Part shown: piece after piece, positions 1 through 22,733 of the stretch
Layout of the letters: each line of letters starts with the position of its first letter
How positions within the stretch are numbered: the stretch's first letter is position 1
Assembly (NCBI GenBank): GCA_949318235.1
Contig: OX439127.1
Span: 29,506,453-29,570,452 of the forward strand
Length of the DNA: 64,000 bases
Direction of reading: 5' to 3'
Source: Ecdyonurus torrentis
Taxonomy: Eukaryota > Arthropoda > Insecta > Ephemeroptera > Heptageniidae
Position numbers and translations under genes: made by a program
Notes under the pieces: model-generated
What the model was told of the DNA's origin: nothing
Seen by the model: only the letters and a program-made list of their open reading frames with translations
Databases searched by the model: none

Positions 1-1300
<1,300 letters not shown>

Positions 1301-1409
1301 GATTGCATACATGAAGCCATCACGCTGAGAAAGTAAAACGAGCTATCGTGAAGGAAGATAGAAATAATTCAAATTTCCATGAAAGTCTACAATTACAGCT
1401 AAGTCAAAA

Positions 1410-9784
<8,375 letters not shown>

Positions 9785-9802
9785 AAATATAAATTTCAGT
9801 TT

Positions 9803-9854
<52 letters not shown>

Positions 9855-10150
9855 CATAATAGTGCAAAAGTGGCTAAATTTTATCGTTTTTTGTTTAATT
9901 GCAGAAACAATACTTTATCAGCGTTGATATTTGGGACCAGAAAAATGCGCATTTCTTTCCAAAAATAATATTATTCACAATTTCAAAAGGCCTTATACTA
10001 AATTTTGTACAAAAGCAAACTGAGCAATAAATAACCTCTCATATGGTGTGATTATAATGCAATACGATCTAAATAAACTGATTTGTACAGTAGAAATAGA
10101 AACATAGAATACTAATAATAAAACACAATAAATATGTAATGTAATATTAC
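9785..10150 (+). promoter_or_regulatory. SLC5 3' UTR with candidate polyadenylation signals
   Basis: After the TAA at 9782-9784 there is an (AT)n tract at about 9810-9850, then AATAAA at 10026-10031 and 10072-10077. Which signal is used cannot be decided. The sequence up to about 10035 is also present downstream of the duplicated copy. Confidence 0.45.
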
Positions 10151-11401
10151 ACAATAAGGCTGAAAATAGTTATTTAAGTATAAACTAATACGTATGCATG
10201 ACTATCCAATTAAAAACAGAAAAACCATTATCTTTATAGTTATACGTAGGCTTTAAAAAGCATATTATTTAAATATTAATTGTTAATATCTTCTGATATA
10301 TTATCATAAAAAATGTAGTAATTTATGTAAAATCAAGACTTTTGACAATAATATGCGTAATCGTTTCCTTACCATGCCACGGTCCCAAAATCACAAATCT
10401 ATGTATTCTGTGTGGTTGTATTAAAATTTTTGATACTGTATTTACAAGTATATCAAGTGTTCCAAAAATGTTAACCAATAATTTTTTCTCTCATATAATA
10501 CAAAAAGGGTAAAAAATCACGATTTTGATTTGTAAATTTATGCAATAATTTTTAAATGTAGGTATCCCGGCCTATATAGCTATAAAATCAGGTTTCTTTA
10601 TATGAAAGAAAGCAATAATTGTTTTGTATACAACAATATAATAATATAATGTTTTGATTTTTAGTATATAATTCAAAACATAAAAAAATAATTGTTGATT
10701 TTGTTAATTATTATAACTGTTGTTTACATACGAATCAAATGTTTTTAAAACTTTAATGTTTTTCTGAGGTGTTATTTATTTTTATATTATTTTATACATT
10801 ATAATTGCAATATTTAACGTCTTGTCATATTGCAAAAAAATTTCAACCTCCTATAAAATTATAAATCCAAATACACACGCCATGTTATGTTTGAATATTA
10901 TTATAGGTAAGTCTTTTTGCTACTAGTATTATTCTTTATGTCAATAATTTGCCTTCTCAAAAAAGCCTATATATTAATGTAAAGGCCTTAAGTTTAATCA
11001 CACGGAGCAGTATTTTTAATACACATTTTTTTTATACCATTATCAATTCACTGGTTTTTAGTTCAATAAAAATATTGCTTAGATTTAAATTGCAAATATT
11101 GCTCCATGTATAAAATGGTCATAAAGATAATAAAGTTATTAGATATTACCATGTTATTACTAACAATAAAGTTTCTAAATCAAAGTTTTAAAAGTCAAAA
11201 TATCTGATGGTATAAATCTTTAAACGATTCTAAAAACTCTTATAGTATAATGCAAGCTTATTATTAAGTGTTTTTTTTTTCTTTTTTTTTTTTGGCAAGT
11301 AAATGCGCATTATATAATTTACTATATAGTTTTACACAGTTTATTTTGCTAAAAACTTGACTGCTTGTATTTTTCTTAGTTATAAATTGTTTGAAATCAT
11401 A

Positions 11402-11447
<46 letters not shown>

Positions 11448-11640
11448 ATATTTTATATATATATATATAATAATAATAATAATAATAAATAATGAAAGAC
11501 CACGAAGCTCGATGTGATATAGTCTTTTATTAGTGAATTTGGAAGCTAAAATAATAATATTTAGGTGGAACAAATGCTTACTTGTAATTCTTGCAAATGT
11601 GCAAAAATAACATAAACAATAATAGTAATAAAAACAATAA
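10151..11640. other. Intergenic AT-rich stretch, nothing recognised
   Basis: No coding similarity was recognised. An (AT)n run lies at about 11401-11470, followed by an (AAT)n run to about 11490. Short ORFs here look like chance. Confidence 0.5.
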
Positions 11641-11649
11641 TAGACAGTT

Positions 11650-12867
11650 TTTTTTAGAAGTGCACATTTTAAAACGCAAAATAAATTATGAAGATGTAAA
11701 ATAAACTTTTTATATATCATTTTGTTGCCATGGTTTTGACATTTAAATTTTTTTTCTTGTTAGTAGAATTGACTGACCGTTTTTTTTTTTTGTTTTTTTT
11801 CTTTTTCTTTCTTTTTGCATCGAGCTTCAACGTAAAAATGTGCTTTTTTTTTTTTTTTTCCTGATTGTCATTTTTACTGCAAAAGTAATAATAATTTGCT
11901 TTTTAAGTATCTTTTATTGAAAATTAATGGAGTCTGTTGCATGGGACAAATAAGGAATCTATAGCACTCTAAAACATGTTCTGTGATATAAATGGAAGGA
12001 TGGGGGTACATTAGTATCATGAGTGAGGTATTAACATCCATTATGTAACATTGCTAAATTTGATAAAAATTTTCTCTCATTCGACAATAACTTTTTATAA
12101 TGATTTAACGAAATTTTAATTTCGCTATAAATCTAAGTAGTGTTTGGTTTAATAAAAAAAAATTTAAAAAAATTGAATATGAATGCTTCAATAATAATAT
12201 AAAATTCGAAGGATTAATGAATTCAGCAAAAGCCATAAATGAAATGTGCATTTCCATGTGGACTAATTTTTAAAGAAAGAGATGCGCAAAATAAAAAGTT
12301 GTCGTTGTTTAAAATTAAATGCTAAAGGTTTTATTTATCAAACCAAACCTGTTTGACCAAGACTTATTGACAGAAAAGTAAAGTTACAAACAATGTTATA
12401 AAAATTGAAATTTCATACAAAATCAGTAAGGAAAAAAATTGAATTAGATAGAATTCCTGAGCAAATTTTGCAATTTTTAACGCTAATGTTTTAAACTTAT
12501 ACTATACCCCTTATACCAAAATGTAACCCCATCATTCGATTTTTATCGCAGAACATGTATTGTTTTAAGTGCTATATATAGCACCTTATTTGTACCAACA
12601 GAATACATTAATTGTCAATAAGGGATAGTAAAAAAAAAAGAGTAAATTTCTCACTTCGTTTGCAGGAAAAAAAAAAGAAAAAATTAGCAATTTTTTACGT
12701 TGAAGCTCGATGCAAGAAAACCGGCCAGTCAATTTTATTTCTAAGAACAGTTTTAAAAATGTCAAACCTTTGGCCACAAAATAATATAAAAAAAGTTAAT
12801 TTCATTTAAAACCTACATATTTTATTTTGCGTTTTAAAATGTGTGCATTTTAAAAAAACACCCTGTA
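11650..12867. mobile_element. Decayed inverted-repeat transposon remnant
   Basis: Arms of about 200 bp at 11650-11845 and 12685-12867 are imperfect inverted copies, sharing CATTTTAAAACGCAAAATAA, GACATTTAAA, GACTGRCCG and GCATCGAGCTTCAACGTAAA. The right end reads ACACCCTGTATAA, a style seen at the ends of mariner-like elements. No transposase ORF survives between the arms. Confidence 0.5.
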
Positions 12868-13003
12868 TAAATATATAATTGTTATGAATATACGTAGTTA
12901 ACAATTTTTAGCAGGAAAAATTATTTTTACCTTTTTTCATCACTTCTGCGGTTCTGGTGCTGTCACCTTACATTTTTATTTTACTGTTTTCCTCTTCTTG
13001 TGC

Positions 13004-13006
<3 letters not shown>

Positions 13007-13077
<71 letters not shown>
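13007..13077. repeat. (CT)n microsatellite
   Basis: About 35 CT units. The overlapping short ORFs are repeat artefacts. Confidence 0.95.
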
Positions 13078-13080
<3 letters not shown>

Positions 13081-13573
13081 TCTCTGTCGGCTCACTTTCT
13101 ATCTTTCTCTTCAGGGTTCAAATAATAATAATAGTAAAACGAATTTAAATAATCGAAATAAAACCTTCAAAAACTTTTGCACTTAAACATAATAAATGAG
13201 AACTCATGCATATCTGATAATATGTGATAATATGTGGAAATACTAATGTTGACATTGTTTTCAAAATTTGAATCATTCAAAGTAGAGTACTTTATGAGTA
13301 CTTAATGCAAAGAGCCGAAAAATGTTAAAATTTACGATTTGTTTCATACTGATCATGCGATATTTTGCATATTTATACGATTCCTTTATTATTATTATTT
13401 CTATTATTTTAAGATGTTTTAATTTTTATGTTACTAAAAACACCCAGTAACAGTGAATATTATTGCATATAATTATATTACGATATATAGAAGTAAAATA
13501 ATTTCAATGTAGAACAGCAAGCTGTGATTTGATTAATACGTAGTTGTTTTAAAGTGCCTATATACTATGTGTG

Positions 13574-13713
<140 letters not shown>

Positions 13714-14970
13714 AGTGTTTTTAAGTTTATAAAAATATTGTCATGTTAGAAAAATTGCTCAGGGATTTACATTTGATTTCACTGTTTACGTTTGTTTCAA
13801 GTTGTGACTAATTGTATAGTGATTTTCAATTTAACATTTTTTTTAATCGTGATTCATATTATTATTTGTAAATATTATTGAGTAAAGATATACCGAAACG
13901 TAAAAGTGGGACTCAAAGATATTGGTTTTATATGAAATCTATAGAATACAATTTCTAGATAAAGTTGTTAAATGTAACACAATTAAGAATTAGAAATAAA
14001 AATAAAACCACTTTCAGAAAATATGAATTGTATATGCATTATGTTTTTATATAATATAACATCATGCATGGTTTCATGGGATATGTGTGTATGTGCATTT
14101 ATCCTATATGCAAATTAATTTGATGTTCTATTAAAAAAAAAAAAAAAAAAGTGCACATGATATGATTTAGGGGTGTTCCGCGTGAATCCTCTAATCGCCA
14201 GCCAACCTCAAAGCAACCTCCAAAGAGCAATTTATTTATAGTTATTCCTTTCATAAATATTCAAAAATTTGCATAAAATATATCAGGCAGGGAAAATTTC
14301 CAACTAATGCAATTAGTCACTTTTTCATCGTAATATTTACAAGTTAGCACCCACTTTAACGTTTAAAATAAACACAATTTTGTTGATTAAAGCAAAAGAG
14401 TATAAATATTAATATAATAATACTAATAACTTGCTATTTCATTCGTTATATGATATTGTAAAGTTGTGCGTATCACTTTTGTCAATTTTTGTCAATTTTT
14501 GTCAATTTTTTTTTTTTTTTTTTTTTTTTGTTAATTAAATACATTTTATTGCATTTTTCAATAATATGTTTAACTTCACCAAGGTCTTACACTGTATTTT
14601 TTTTAATTGCTTTTGCATTATTAATCTAAATATGGTATTGCAATTTTTCTATACAGCAATGTAAAATTGTGCCCAAATTTCTTATTTTAGGGATTTTACT
14701 ATAGTGAACCGATTTCGTACCTATAGCAATCGCATCTGTACATGCTATATTTTGTACATAGAAGTTTCTGAATAAAATATTTTTTATAAAACTTTGTTTC
14801 ACTGTTACCATAGAAATAGCAAACTTTGGATCATTTTAAATTTATTCAAATTTGCTTCCTTCGAAATTGTTTTGTTATATATTACAGAACGCTGTACTAA
14901 ATATCTATAAACAAACATTTCTTGACTTTATCAATAAATTAATATTTGGACAAAATAGTGTTTTTTGTCC

Positions 14971-14974
<4 letters not shown>

Positions 14975-15031
<57 letters not shown>
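14975..15031. repeat. (AT)n microsatellite
   Basis: About 55 bp of AT, followed by a short (ATA)n stretch. It lies just upstream of the 33-bp array at 15151. Confidence 0.9.
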
Positions 15032-15065
<34 letters not shown>

Positions 15066-15128
15066 TAGTGATATGTTAAGTATAGTATTTTGTATTATAA
15101 TATTTTATATGTATATATATGTGTATAT

Positions 15129-15270
15129 CGTCTTGGTCGCGGCAAACCACCGTATCTCCATCAAAATTTTGATAAAACACGTATCTCCAGTGATAAAATT
15201 TTTGATAAAACGCGTATCTCCAGTGATCAAATTATTGATAAAACGCCTATCTCCAGTGATCAAAATTGTA
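15129..15270. repeat. 33-bp tandem array, family A
   Basis: Units begin at 15151, 15180, 15213 and 15246 (spacings 29, 33 and 33) with core GTATCTCCAGTGAT followed by an AT-rich half ending GATAAAACG. A non-repeated lead (CGTCTTGGTCGCGGC) precedes the array and abuts TA-rich sequence. The + strand is open through it as an 11-residue repeat (about KFLIKRVSPVI). The matching position in the segmental duplicate (about 21770-22560) lacks the array. Confidence 0.85.
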
Positions 15271-15854
15271 TATATTAATATATCGAATGTTAAATTTCAA
15301 ACGAGCTGTAGGTTTCGTAAAGAACTTTTGTCATAAAATATTTCATTTTTTTCTGTGAGAAGACACTGATGGACTTTTAACATACGCGCAGAGTTGTCAA
15401 TAGAGTCATTACTTTGAAATAACATAATAATAAAAATAGAGTCACTGCAATGGTAGAATTAAAAACATTCAATTAACAGTTTTATATAGTATATATCCAC
15501 CAGCATTTTTCTGCCCGATTACAGCAATATATATATATATAGTTTGCTCAGAATTCGTTGAAAGGTAAGTCCCGCAAAACTGCAATGCTAAACCGTGGCC
15601 ATATGTGGTATCCAATATGATGGTCATGGTTAAAAATGTCACCGCGCACCCGTCGCCATCGGTAACAAAAGTATCTTATAAATACATTATTGCACTGTTG
15701 AAATTTTATATAATTATATAGCCTTTGAGCACTCAAGCAATCAATACATTCTTTAATTGATTACTTATTTTTTACATACACATTCACAACCATGCACTCA
15801 CAGATATATATATATATATATATATAATATATATATAATATATATATATATATA

Positions 15855-17783
15855 CAGGGGTAGAAGTGGTTTCATTCTCATGGCGGGACCTGTTCGGATC
15901 GCTCGCACCATGTGGGGGGGTCAGGGGGGGCGTAGCCCCCCCTGAAGGGGGTTAAGGGGGCGGAGCCCCTTGCGGGGGTTAAGGGGGTGGAACCCCCTTA
16001 CCGCCGGAGGCGCGATTTTTTTAATAGTATACTGAAATTTTAACTATTTTGCAATTAAAATTTTGTAGTAACTTGATTAATGCCATGCTATGCAACAACA
16101 CCAACATTTAATTAATTAATAATGAACATTTATATTTGCTGCTGTTCATCCTAAAACTTTAATACTATATGATTATTATGATTTAAATATCAAAGAATTA
16201 TATTTTTTGCATTAATTAATGCACAAAACGAATTGGTGCAAAAGCAAATAGAAGTGTTTTACTTTTAATATTTAATTTTTTATTGATTTTTAACTTCTTT
16301 ATTGAAAATAGAGTTAAAATTCCTCTTTTAAGACAAGGTAAAAAAAAAAAAAAAAATTAAATCAAATTTTTGGTCAAATTAAAATTAATAATACTTTGAA
16401 AAATGGTGCAATATTTTAGGTAGCATTTCGTATTGAGCTCAGAATAAATCTTAAAAATGAACAATAGGAAAATAATTATATGCATGTAGATCTTGCGTAG
16501 AGCACGTATTCTGCTGAATCTAAAACTGTAATTTTAAAAACAAGAAAAATTTGGCCCACCCGTGACCGGAAAACAATTATGCCAATATTAAAAGTAATAC
16601 ATTTTATTTTTAGTATTATATTATTATTATTTTTTATGTCGGGGTGCAATTCGTCACAGCACTAGTTTAGGTCACCAACAGGCTTTAAAATTCCTAATAA
16701 TGAGACTCAGATAGCCTATACTCTAAAGGCAGGCTTCCCAAACTTTTTGGGCTGCGCAGCACCCCAAACACTCATCTTATTTTTTTACACTCAAAATGTT
16801 GTATATTATAGTAAATGGCAAAATATTTAAACTTTGCTTTTTTCTTTTATTAATTACTTAAATTTTAATCAAATATATTATGCAACGCGCGCTAATTGTT
16901 TTCCTTCTTTTTTTTTTTTTTTTTTTTTTTTTTTGTCGCTTTTATAAAAATTTAATAAAAATAAAATTGACGATTTTACATTTTTACGAAGGACGTGAAA
17001 TCTATTTCAAAATATTAAACTTTATTATTATGCTATTTTGAAACAACACTTTCCTATTTTTTTTTTCTTTTACATTTTATATTGAATTGGCAAGACGTTA
17101 AAGAATAATTTTTTAGGGGCAAAATTAAGTACAATAATACACTAGCTGTTTAATTATCATTTTTTATGAATTTGCCTACGGAGCACCGGCTGAGAAACTT
17201 GAATCTGTCCGCTTATTATGATATTTAGGCCTATGACGAATCTCACCTCAACAAACTTTTGAACTTTATTGAATAAGAGTTTTTTTCTGTTTTATTAATA
17301 GGATAGGCTCTGTACAGTTAAATTATCTTCGTCTTTTTTAAGTTTAGTTAAATTGAAACTGGTTCTAATTTCACTATTATATATTATTGTGCTATAGTTT
17401 ATCAAAAAAAAAAAATACCAAAGTATTTACTTTTTGCTTGCTTGAATGAATGAATATAAATCATCATCATAAAATTAACAAACAAATTAATAATAATATT
17501 AATAATTCTACACTATAATAGTTATACTGTATAGTAGATTAAGAAGAAGAAAGCAGAATGCATAATAATATTTTTATAAAATAATGAAAAATAAAGTAAT
17601 AAATTTCCAGTTACTTTTTTTTTTTTTTTTTCTTTCCTTGTTCTGATATCTTTTGTAGTAAAGTTTATCAATTCTTATCAGAAAAACGGTCACCGGGACC
17701 ATTCTTTCTAGGTGGGACTCGTCCCGCCTGGAAATCTCATGGCGGGACAGGTCCCGCCATGTCCCGCCTCACTTCTACCCCTG
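15855..17783. mobile_element. Non-autonomous hAT-like transposon
   Basis: Terminal inverted repeats CAGGGGTAGAAGTG / CACTTCTACCCCTG (14 bp, perfect). Both flanks are TATATATA, which fits an 8-bp duplication but is uninformative inside an AT microsatellite. Subterminal regions repeat GGCGGGAC, and the left one also has alternating G and C runs (about 15911-16010). The interior (1.9 kb) has no transposase ORF. A possible nested fragment with hAT-style wording (CAGGCTTCCCAAACTTTTTG at 16731) lies inside. Confidence 0.8.
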
Positions 17784-17890
<107 letters not shown>

Positions 17891-17903
17891 CAGTGTTGTA
17901 GTC
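17891..17903 (+). mobile_element. Solo hAT-style terminus
   Basis: CAGTGTTGTAGTC is identical to the first 13 bases of the complete element at 24182-25745. The following sequence differs, and no matching right end was found downstream, so this is probably a broken element of a related family. Confidence 0.4.
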
Positions 17904-18124
17904 CTAAAAAAATGCTAGGTCGGACGCTTCAACACAGGTCCATAACACAGTTTGGCGAATTTTTTAATGCCACGCCCACTTTTTAGAAAAATAATACAAA
18001 AATTACGTTAGATAATTAAAATTCATTCTGACCAAAATTTTATTAATAACGCATCAAAGTCGACACGAAAGTTAAGATGTAATTTTTGTTCCTACTCGAA
18101 CATTTTTTTTTATTATTATTATTT

Positions 18125-18600
18125 GAATTTATAACTCATCTACACTCGATGATGTGGGGGGCTATTGCATTCATGGGCTCATACTGAATCCAAGATGCAC
18201 GCAACCTGTTATTACCCAAAATTTCGTGACTATATTTTGTTAGGAGGCAAGTTGATTGCTGTTTACAATAGCCCCCCTTTTTAGTATTTAGGCACTTGGC
18301 CCTGACCGCCTCCAACGGGTTGACGTCCACGCCTGGGCGCAGTGGGACACTTTTCCACAAGCTCATTGAAGCCGTATGCCCGTAGTTACCGAGGCACTTA
18401 AGGGCGGAGTGACTTTTGGCCTCCCAAGACCATGCCTCGGCCACCTCGCGACCGAAAACGAGAGCTAGACTAAGGGGCTTCAGAGGACGAGGCCCTCCCT
18501 CACACCCCACACCTAAAAGGTCCTCTCCTAAGTGGTGACGGACGCGACCTCGGGCCCTGGAACCGTACGCTACCGCACGATTCGGGGCCGGATGCCCAAT
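18125..18600 (-). mobile_element. GC-rich island with a 172-codon ORF, probable retroposon fragment
   Basis: About 475 bp of GC-rich sequence in otherwise AT-rich DNA, bounded on both sides by ATTATTATTATT. On the minus strand an ORF (18654 down to 18136) is open throughout and ends just before an (AAT)n tail, the arrangement of a LINE-type 3' end. The predicted peptide (including AVAYGSRARGR and KCLNTKKGGYCKQQ) was not recognised. It may instead be non-coding or a recently acquired fragment. Confidence 0.4.
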
Positions 18601-19462
18601 TATTATTATTAGATTTACTTTGTCGAAGGACTTGACTTTTGTTTTGTTTTGCAAATTCTGTTTTTGGGGGCTGGATTTTCATATATTCATACATTGAGGA
18701 TTGAGGTTAATAAATCATCATGAAAAATGTAGTTAAGAACGTTTTAAAAAAAAAAAAAAAAATCCAATGAAAAAAAAAAATAATAAAAAAAAAAAAAAAA
18801 AAAAAATGAAATGCATAAAATATGAAATAATTTATATTATCTTTTCAAGATTTAACACGCAGTATTTTTTTATTTTTTTTTACTGTGCGTGGAGCATATA
18901 GCTTCATATTTTATGAACTGCATATAAATGCCCAAGAAAAACTCCAAAATCTAAGAACAGAGTACTATAAATGTATACATCAAATTAATAATTTAATGTA
19001 CTGATCTGTGATATTCGACAAAGAGTTGCAAATAATGCATTTTATTATTATTTTTGTTGTTATTATTTTATTGCGCAGTGACAGTATATAATTTACTATA
19101 CGATAACACGTTAAAAAGTTTAAAGAGTCGATCTCATGAAACTAAAATTTTAACGTCAAATTTTTGAATTTTTACTCGCATAAAACCTCATGTTAATACT
19201 AACATTTTTGGGCTTTATTTCTTTGATGCCCATGTGCCCTAAAATTTTTATTCTACTACACACAAACACACACACACTCACACACACACGTTAAAATTTT
19301 CTAATTGATGTAGGTGACAGTTAAGTTCTGTTATTTCCTGCTCCTTATGGTCAGGGAGCTCACTGTCCTTTTTAATTTTCTGATTTAGCCATGGCGACTT
19401 TTGTTTAAATTGTGACATTTTTGTTGTAAATTATTAATACAAATATTATTTCATATCCACAG

Positions 19463-21089
19463 GTTACAACCAGCTTGACAGCAATTGCAGCTGGAACTTC
19501 ATTTGGAATGTTTGCATTAGGAATGCTATTTCTTTGGGCTAATGCAAAGGTATATGTTTCAAATTTCACATTGAAGACGCGAGAGAAAGAGAAAGAAAGG
19601 GGAAGAGGGAGAGGAACGAGAGAACGTAAAAACAAATAAGCTCTTTCGCCATTCTCCTCTACCTTTTAACTTTCTGATTTAAAGTTAAATCCGCATCCAT
19701 GCATTTTGTTTTAATAATTGTGTCATTTTTTTGTGGTACGTAAAAAACAAACACGGCTCTCCTTTTTTTTCAGGGTGCTTTATGTGGTGCAGTATAGTTT
19801 GTACTTGGCTGGTTGGTTGGCTTTCACTTGGTGCACAAATCGCTGATGCAACAGGTCTGCTTTCACACCCACGCTTACGCAGTTTCAACCGATGGATGTC
19901 TCAACTCGCTTGGCAACATTTCTAGAGCAGCGATGACTCAAAACTCAGGGTACTTTTTTCTTTTTCACATTTTTATATAGCGATGACTCAAAACTCAGTT
20001 TTTTTTGTCTTTTTCACATTTGTGTATAGATTGTATAATTATAATATTGCATATCATGTAGTAAAAAAAATAATAACTACGTACCATTTTTAACGGTAGC
20101 ATTTTGTTTTCTTTTGTCATTATATATTGGATGATGTGATAATATATTTTTTTTTAATTTTACGGTCACAAGAACATAATCACATTTTTGGATTGTTGTT
20201 TTTAGAAAGTTCCTATAAATATATATCTGAATATATACATGCAAACACAGAAAACAGCAATTTTTCAATAAAACTCAAATATAAAATAATAAAATAGCTT
20301 CATATTATTATACTCTTTTTTTTTTTGCTTGCCATAGTATGTTATTGTGCCACTACACCAATCCCAGTCAAGACATTGTCTTATCGACAAAAGGACTTTT
20401 CAATTAATGGAAAAGCACACACGGGCCTGCCACGGCTTAAGTACACAACCCGGCATCCGCCATGACAGGTTAGAGAAACCGTGGAAACGTCTAGGCAGGC
20501 TCGTCGGTGCACTCACATCGATCGTGCACCTCCCGAATGCTGTGCGTCGTCATGAAATGCATGTAAACTTGCATCGTGCAACGTGTTGTGGTCTCATACT
20601 TCACGTACGCACCCAACAGTGGCTTGAACCTATATACTCGGTATATATACCTATACTATATTATATGAGAGCTAATTTGGTATGTCACCCCCAAGATCAT
20701 AAAAATTTAGTCAATTATTATTCATATCGTAATTTTTTTTAACGGTTGATAGTTAGTTTTGGTAGTAAATAAACTCAGTATTCAATGTGTTTGTTTAATG
20801 TTTGTAGATCTGGCGACTCTGCTGTGTTCATACTCTACCGTTTGTCTTATATCAATGGTTGGCGCCAATTGGTGTAATGTCAGTGGTGATAGTTGGACTT
20901 ATTGTGAGCTGGCTAACAGGTGCTGAAGATCCAAAATGTGCAGATCCAGATCTATTTTCACCAGTAGTCAAACATTATGTTTCAAATTTAGGTGAGACGA
21001 GGCGTAACTCCGGTGAAGAATGTGTGGAAATGAATGGAGTTCCTAAAAAAACTCCTCATAGGACAGCTGAATCTTCAAATGCAATTTAA
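19463..21089 (+). pseudogene. Truncated duplicate of SLC5 exons 11-13
   Basis: Exon counterparts are 19463-19549, 19774-19949 and 20808-21089; exons 1-10 are absent. The first has one Pro to Leu change (CCT to CTT). The second has a 2-bp insertion that makes an in-frame TAG at 19795-19797, and a later 1-bp insertion that restores frame. Part of its 3' end is repeated at about 19978-20000. The third has a 2-bp insertion (TTATATCAA for TTATCAA) that shifts frame. Downstream of that point the sequence matches the parent closely to the same stop codon and into the UTR. No promoter is evident, and a functional transporter cannot be made from it. Confidence 0.92.
20317..20645 (-). mobile_element. 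Retroposon-like insertion in copy 2
   Basis: A GC-richer block absent from the matching place in copy 1 (about 9330-9375). On the minus strand it ends in an A-run (poly-T at about 20319-20328). TATACTC occurs on both sides and may be a short target duplication. The + strand ORF at 20347-20742 runs out into duplicated intron sequence and is unlikely to be a gene. Confidence 0.5.
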
Positions 21090-21107
21090 AAATATAAATT
21101 TCAGTTT

Positions 21108-21166
<59 letters not shown>

Positions 21167-21774
21167 CATAATAGTGCAAAAATGGCTAAATTTTATCGTT
21201 TTTTGTTAAATTGAACAAACAATACTTTATCAGCGTCGATATCTGGGACCAGAAAAATGCGAATTTCTTTCAAAAATAATATTATTCACAAGTTCAAAAG
21301 TTCTTATACTAAATTTTGTACAAAAGCAAATTGAGCAATAAAGCAATAAATAATCTCAAATGTTCAAAAATTTGCATAAAATATCAGGCAGTGAAAATTT
21401 CCAATTAATTCAATTAGTCACTTTTTCATCGCAACATTTACAAGTTAGCACCCACTTTATCGTTTAAAATAATCAAAATTTTGTTGAAAAAAGCAAAAGA
21501 GTATAAATAATTATAATAATAACTTTTGCTATTTCTTTTATTATCTGATATTGTTAAGTTGTGCATATCATTTTTGTCAAATAGACTTTTTTGTGTGTGT
21601 GTGTTAATTAATTATATTCCATTGCATTTATCAATAATATATTATGTTTAACTACACTAAGGTCTTTTGAGAACGCGTTTTCGGGAGTTTTAATAACACG
21701 ATGATCACTATTAAAATAGCCAAAGTCGACTACCCTTTAAGTATAGTATTTTGTATTATTATTCTTATATATAA

Positions 21775-22440
21775 TAATAATAAATAATAATAAATGGTTT
21801 TTATTAGAGGCCAAAAAAGGTACAAACCCACTTATATGGTCCTCTGACTTTCTTAGAAACAATTTACAATATATAGTCAGAGTATTTCTTCATTATATCC
21901 AAATATTTTATACCATGCATAATTAATTATCAAATATTCACATAGGAAAATATATTCTGTAATTAATTTTTATATATAAAACAATATTAGAGTAACATAA
22001 ACACAGTCTTGTCTATAAGAGAAGATTATTTATATTGTTTATAACTTATATACTTATTATTTATAACATATTTATATCATTCACATATTTATATCAATCA
22101 CATATATTTAAAACATCCAAAACAAATTTATATCACTTATAGAAATTGTTTACTAGATTTCTTTTTCTCTCTTTTTATCTTTATATTTTATTGTTATTAT
22201 TATAGAACTTATTGAAATACTCTCATCATAACAATTATACTAATATTTTGGACTATTATGCATTTTTATATTATACATTTTTAATATTTTAATTTGCCAT
22301 TTTTCAATAGAAAAACAGCGATAATACAGCAATTTAATGTATCATTTATGTTTAGATTATTTACAATTATATAAAAAATATTTTATGATAGTTATAGTCT
22401 ATCTGTATTAGTATACATGAATTTATATGAACGCGTCCAC
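21775..22440 (-). mobile_element. Probable LINE 3'-end fragment
   Basis: Read on the minus strand, the sequence ends in GGCCTCTAATAAAAACC followed by ATTTATTATTATT, a style typical of LINE 3' tails. It is absent from copy 1. No reverse transcriptase ORF remains, and the 5' limit is uncertain. Confidence 0.4.
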
Positions 22441-22492
22441 TGCTAAGCACCCACCCGACACGTATATGTATAGTATCTGTATATATATTATA

Positions 22493-22499
<7 letters not shown>

Positions 22500-22562
<63 letters not shown>
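22500..22562. repeat. (AT)n microsatellite
   Basis: AT tract in copy 2, next to the point where copy-1-like sequence resumes at about 22560. Confidence 0.9.
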
Positions 22563-22567
<5 letters not shown>

Positions 22568-22733
22568 CGAATGTTGAATTTCAAACGAGGCATATTTTTC
22601 ATAAAGAACTTTTTTGATAAAATATTTCATCTTATACCTTTTGTGGAAGACACTGGGCTTTTAACACACGTGCTGTTGTCTTTAGTGTCATTACTTTAAA
22701 ATAACACATATAATAAAAATAGAGTCACTGTTA

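Noticed and set aside
15151..15270. 33-bp arrays as CRISPR repeats
   Set aside because: Units are directly tandem with no spacers and sit at or near AT microsatellites and foldback ends.
16731..17210. Complete nested hAT element inside 15855-17783
   Set aside because: The left end wording fits (CAGGCTTCCCAAACT), but the presumed right end matches poorly and no 8-bp duplication was found.
20859..21089. Small stand-alone membrane protein identical to the SLC5 C-terminus
   Set aside because: It is the last exon of the duplicated pseudogene fragment read after a frameshift. No promoter or upstream exons are seen.
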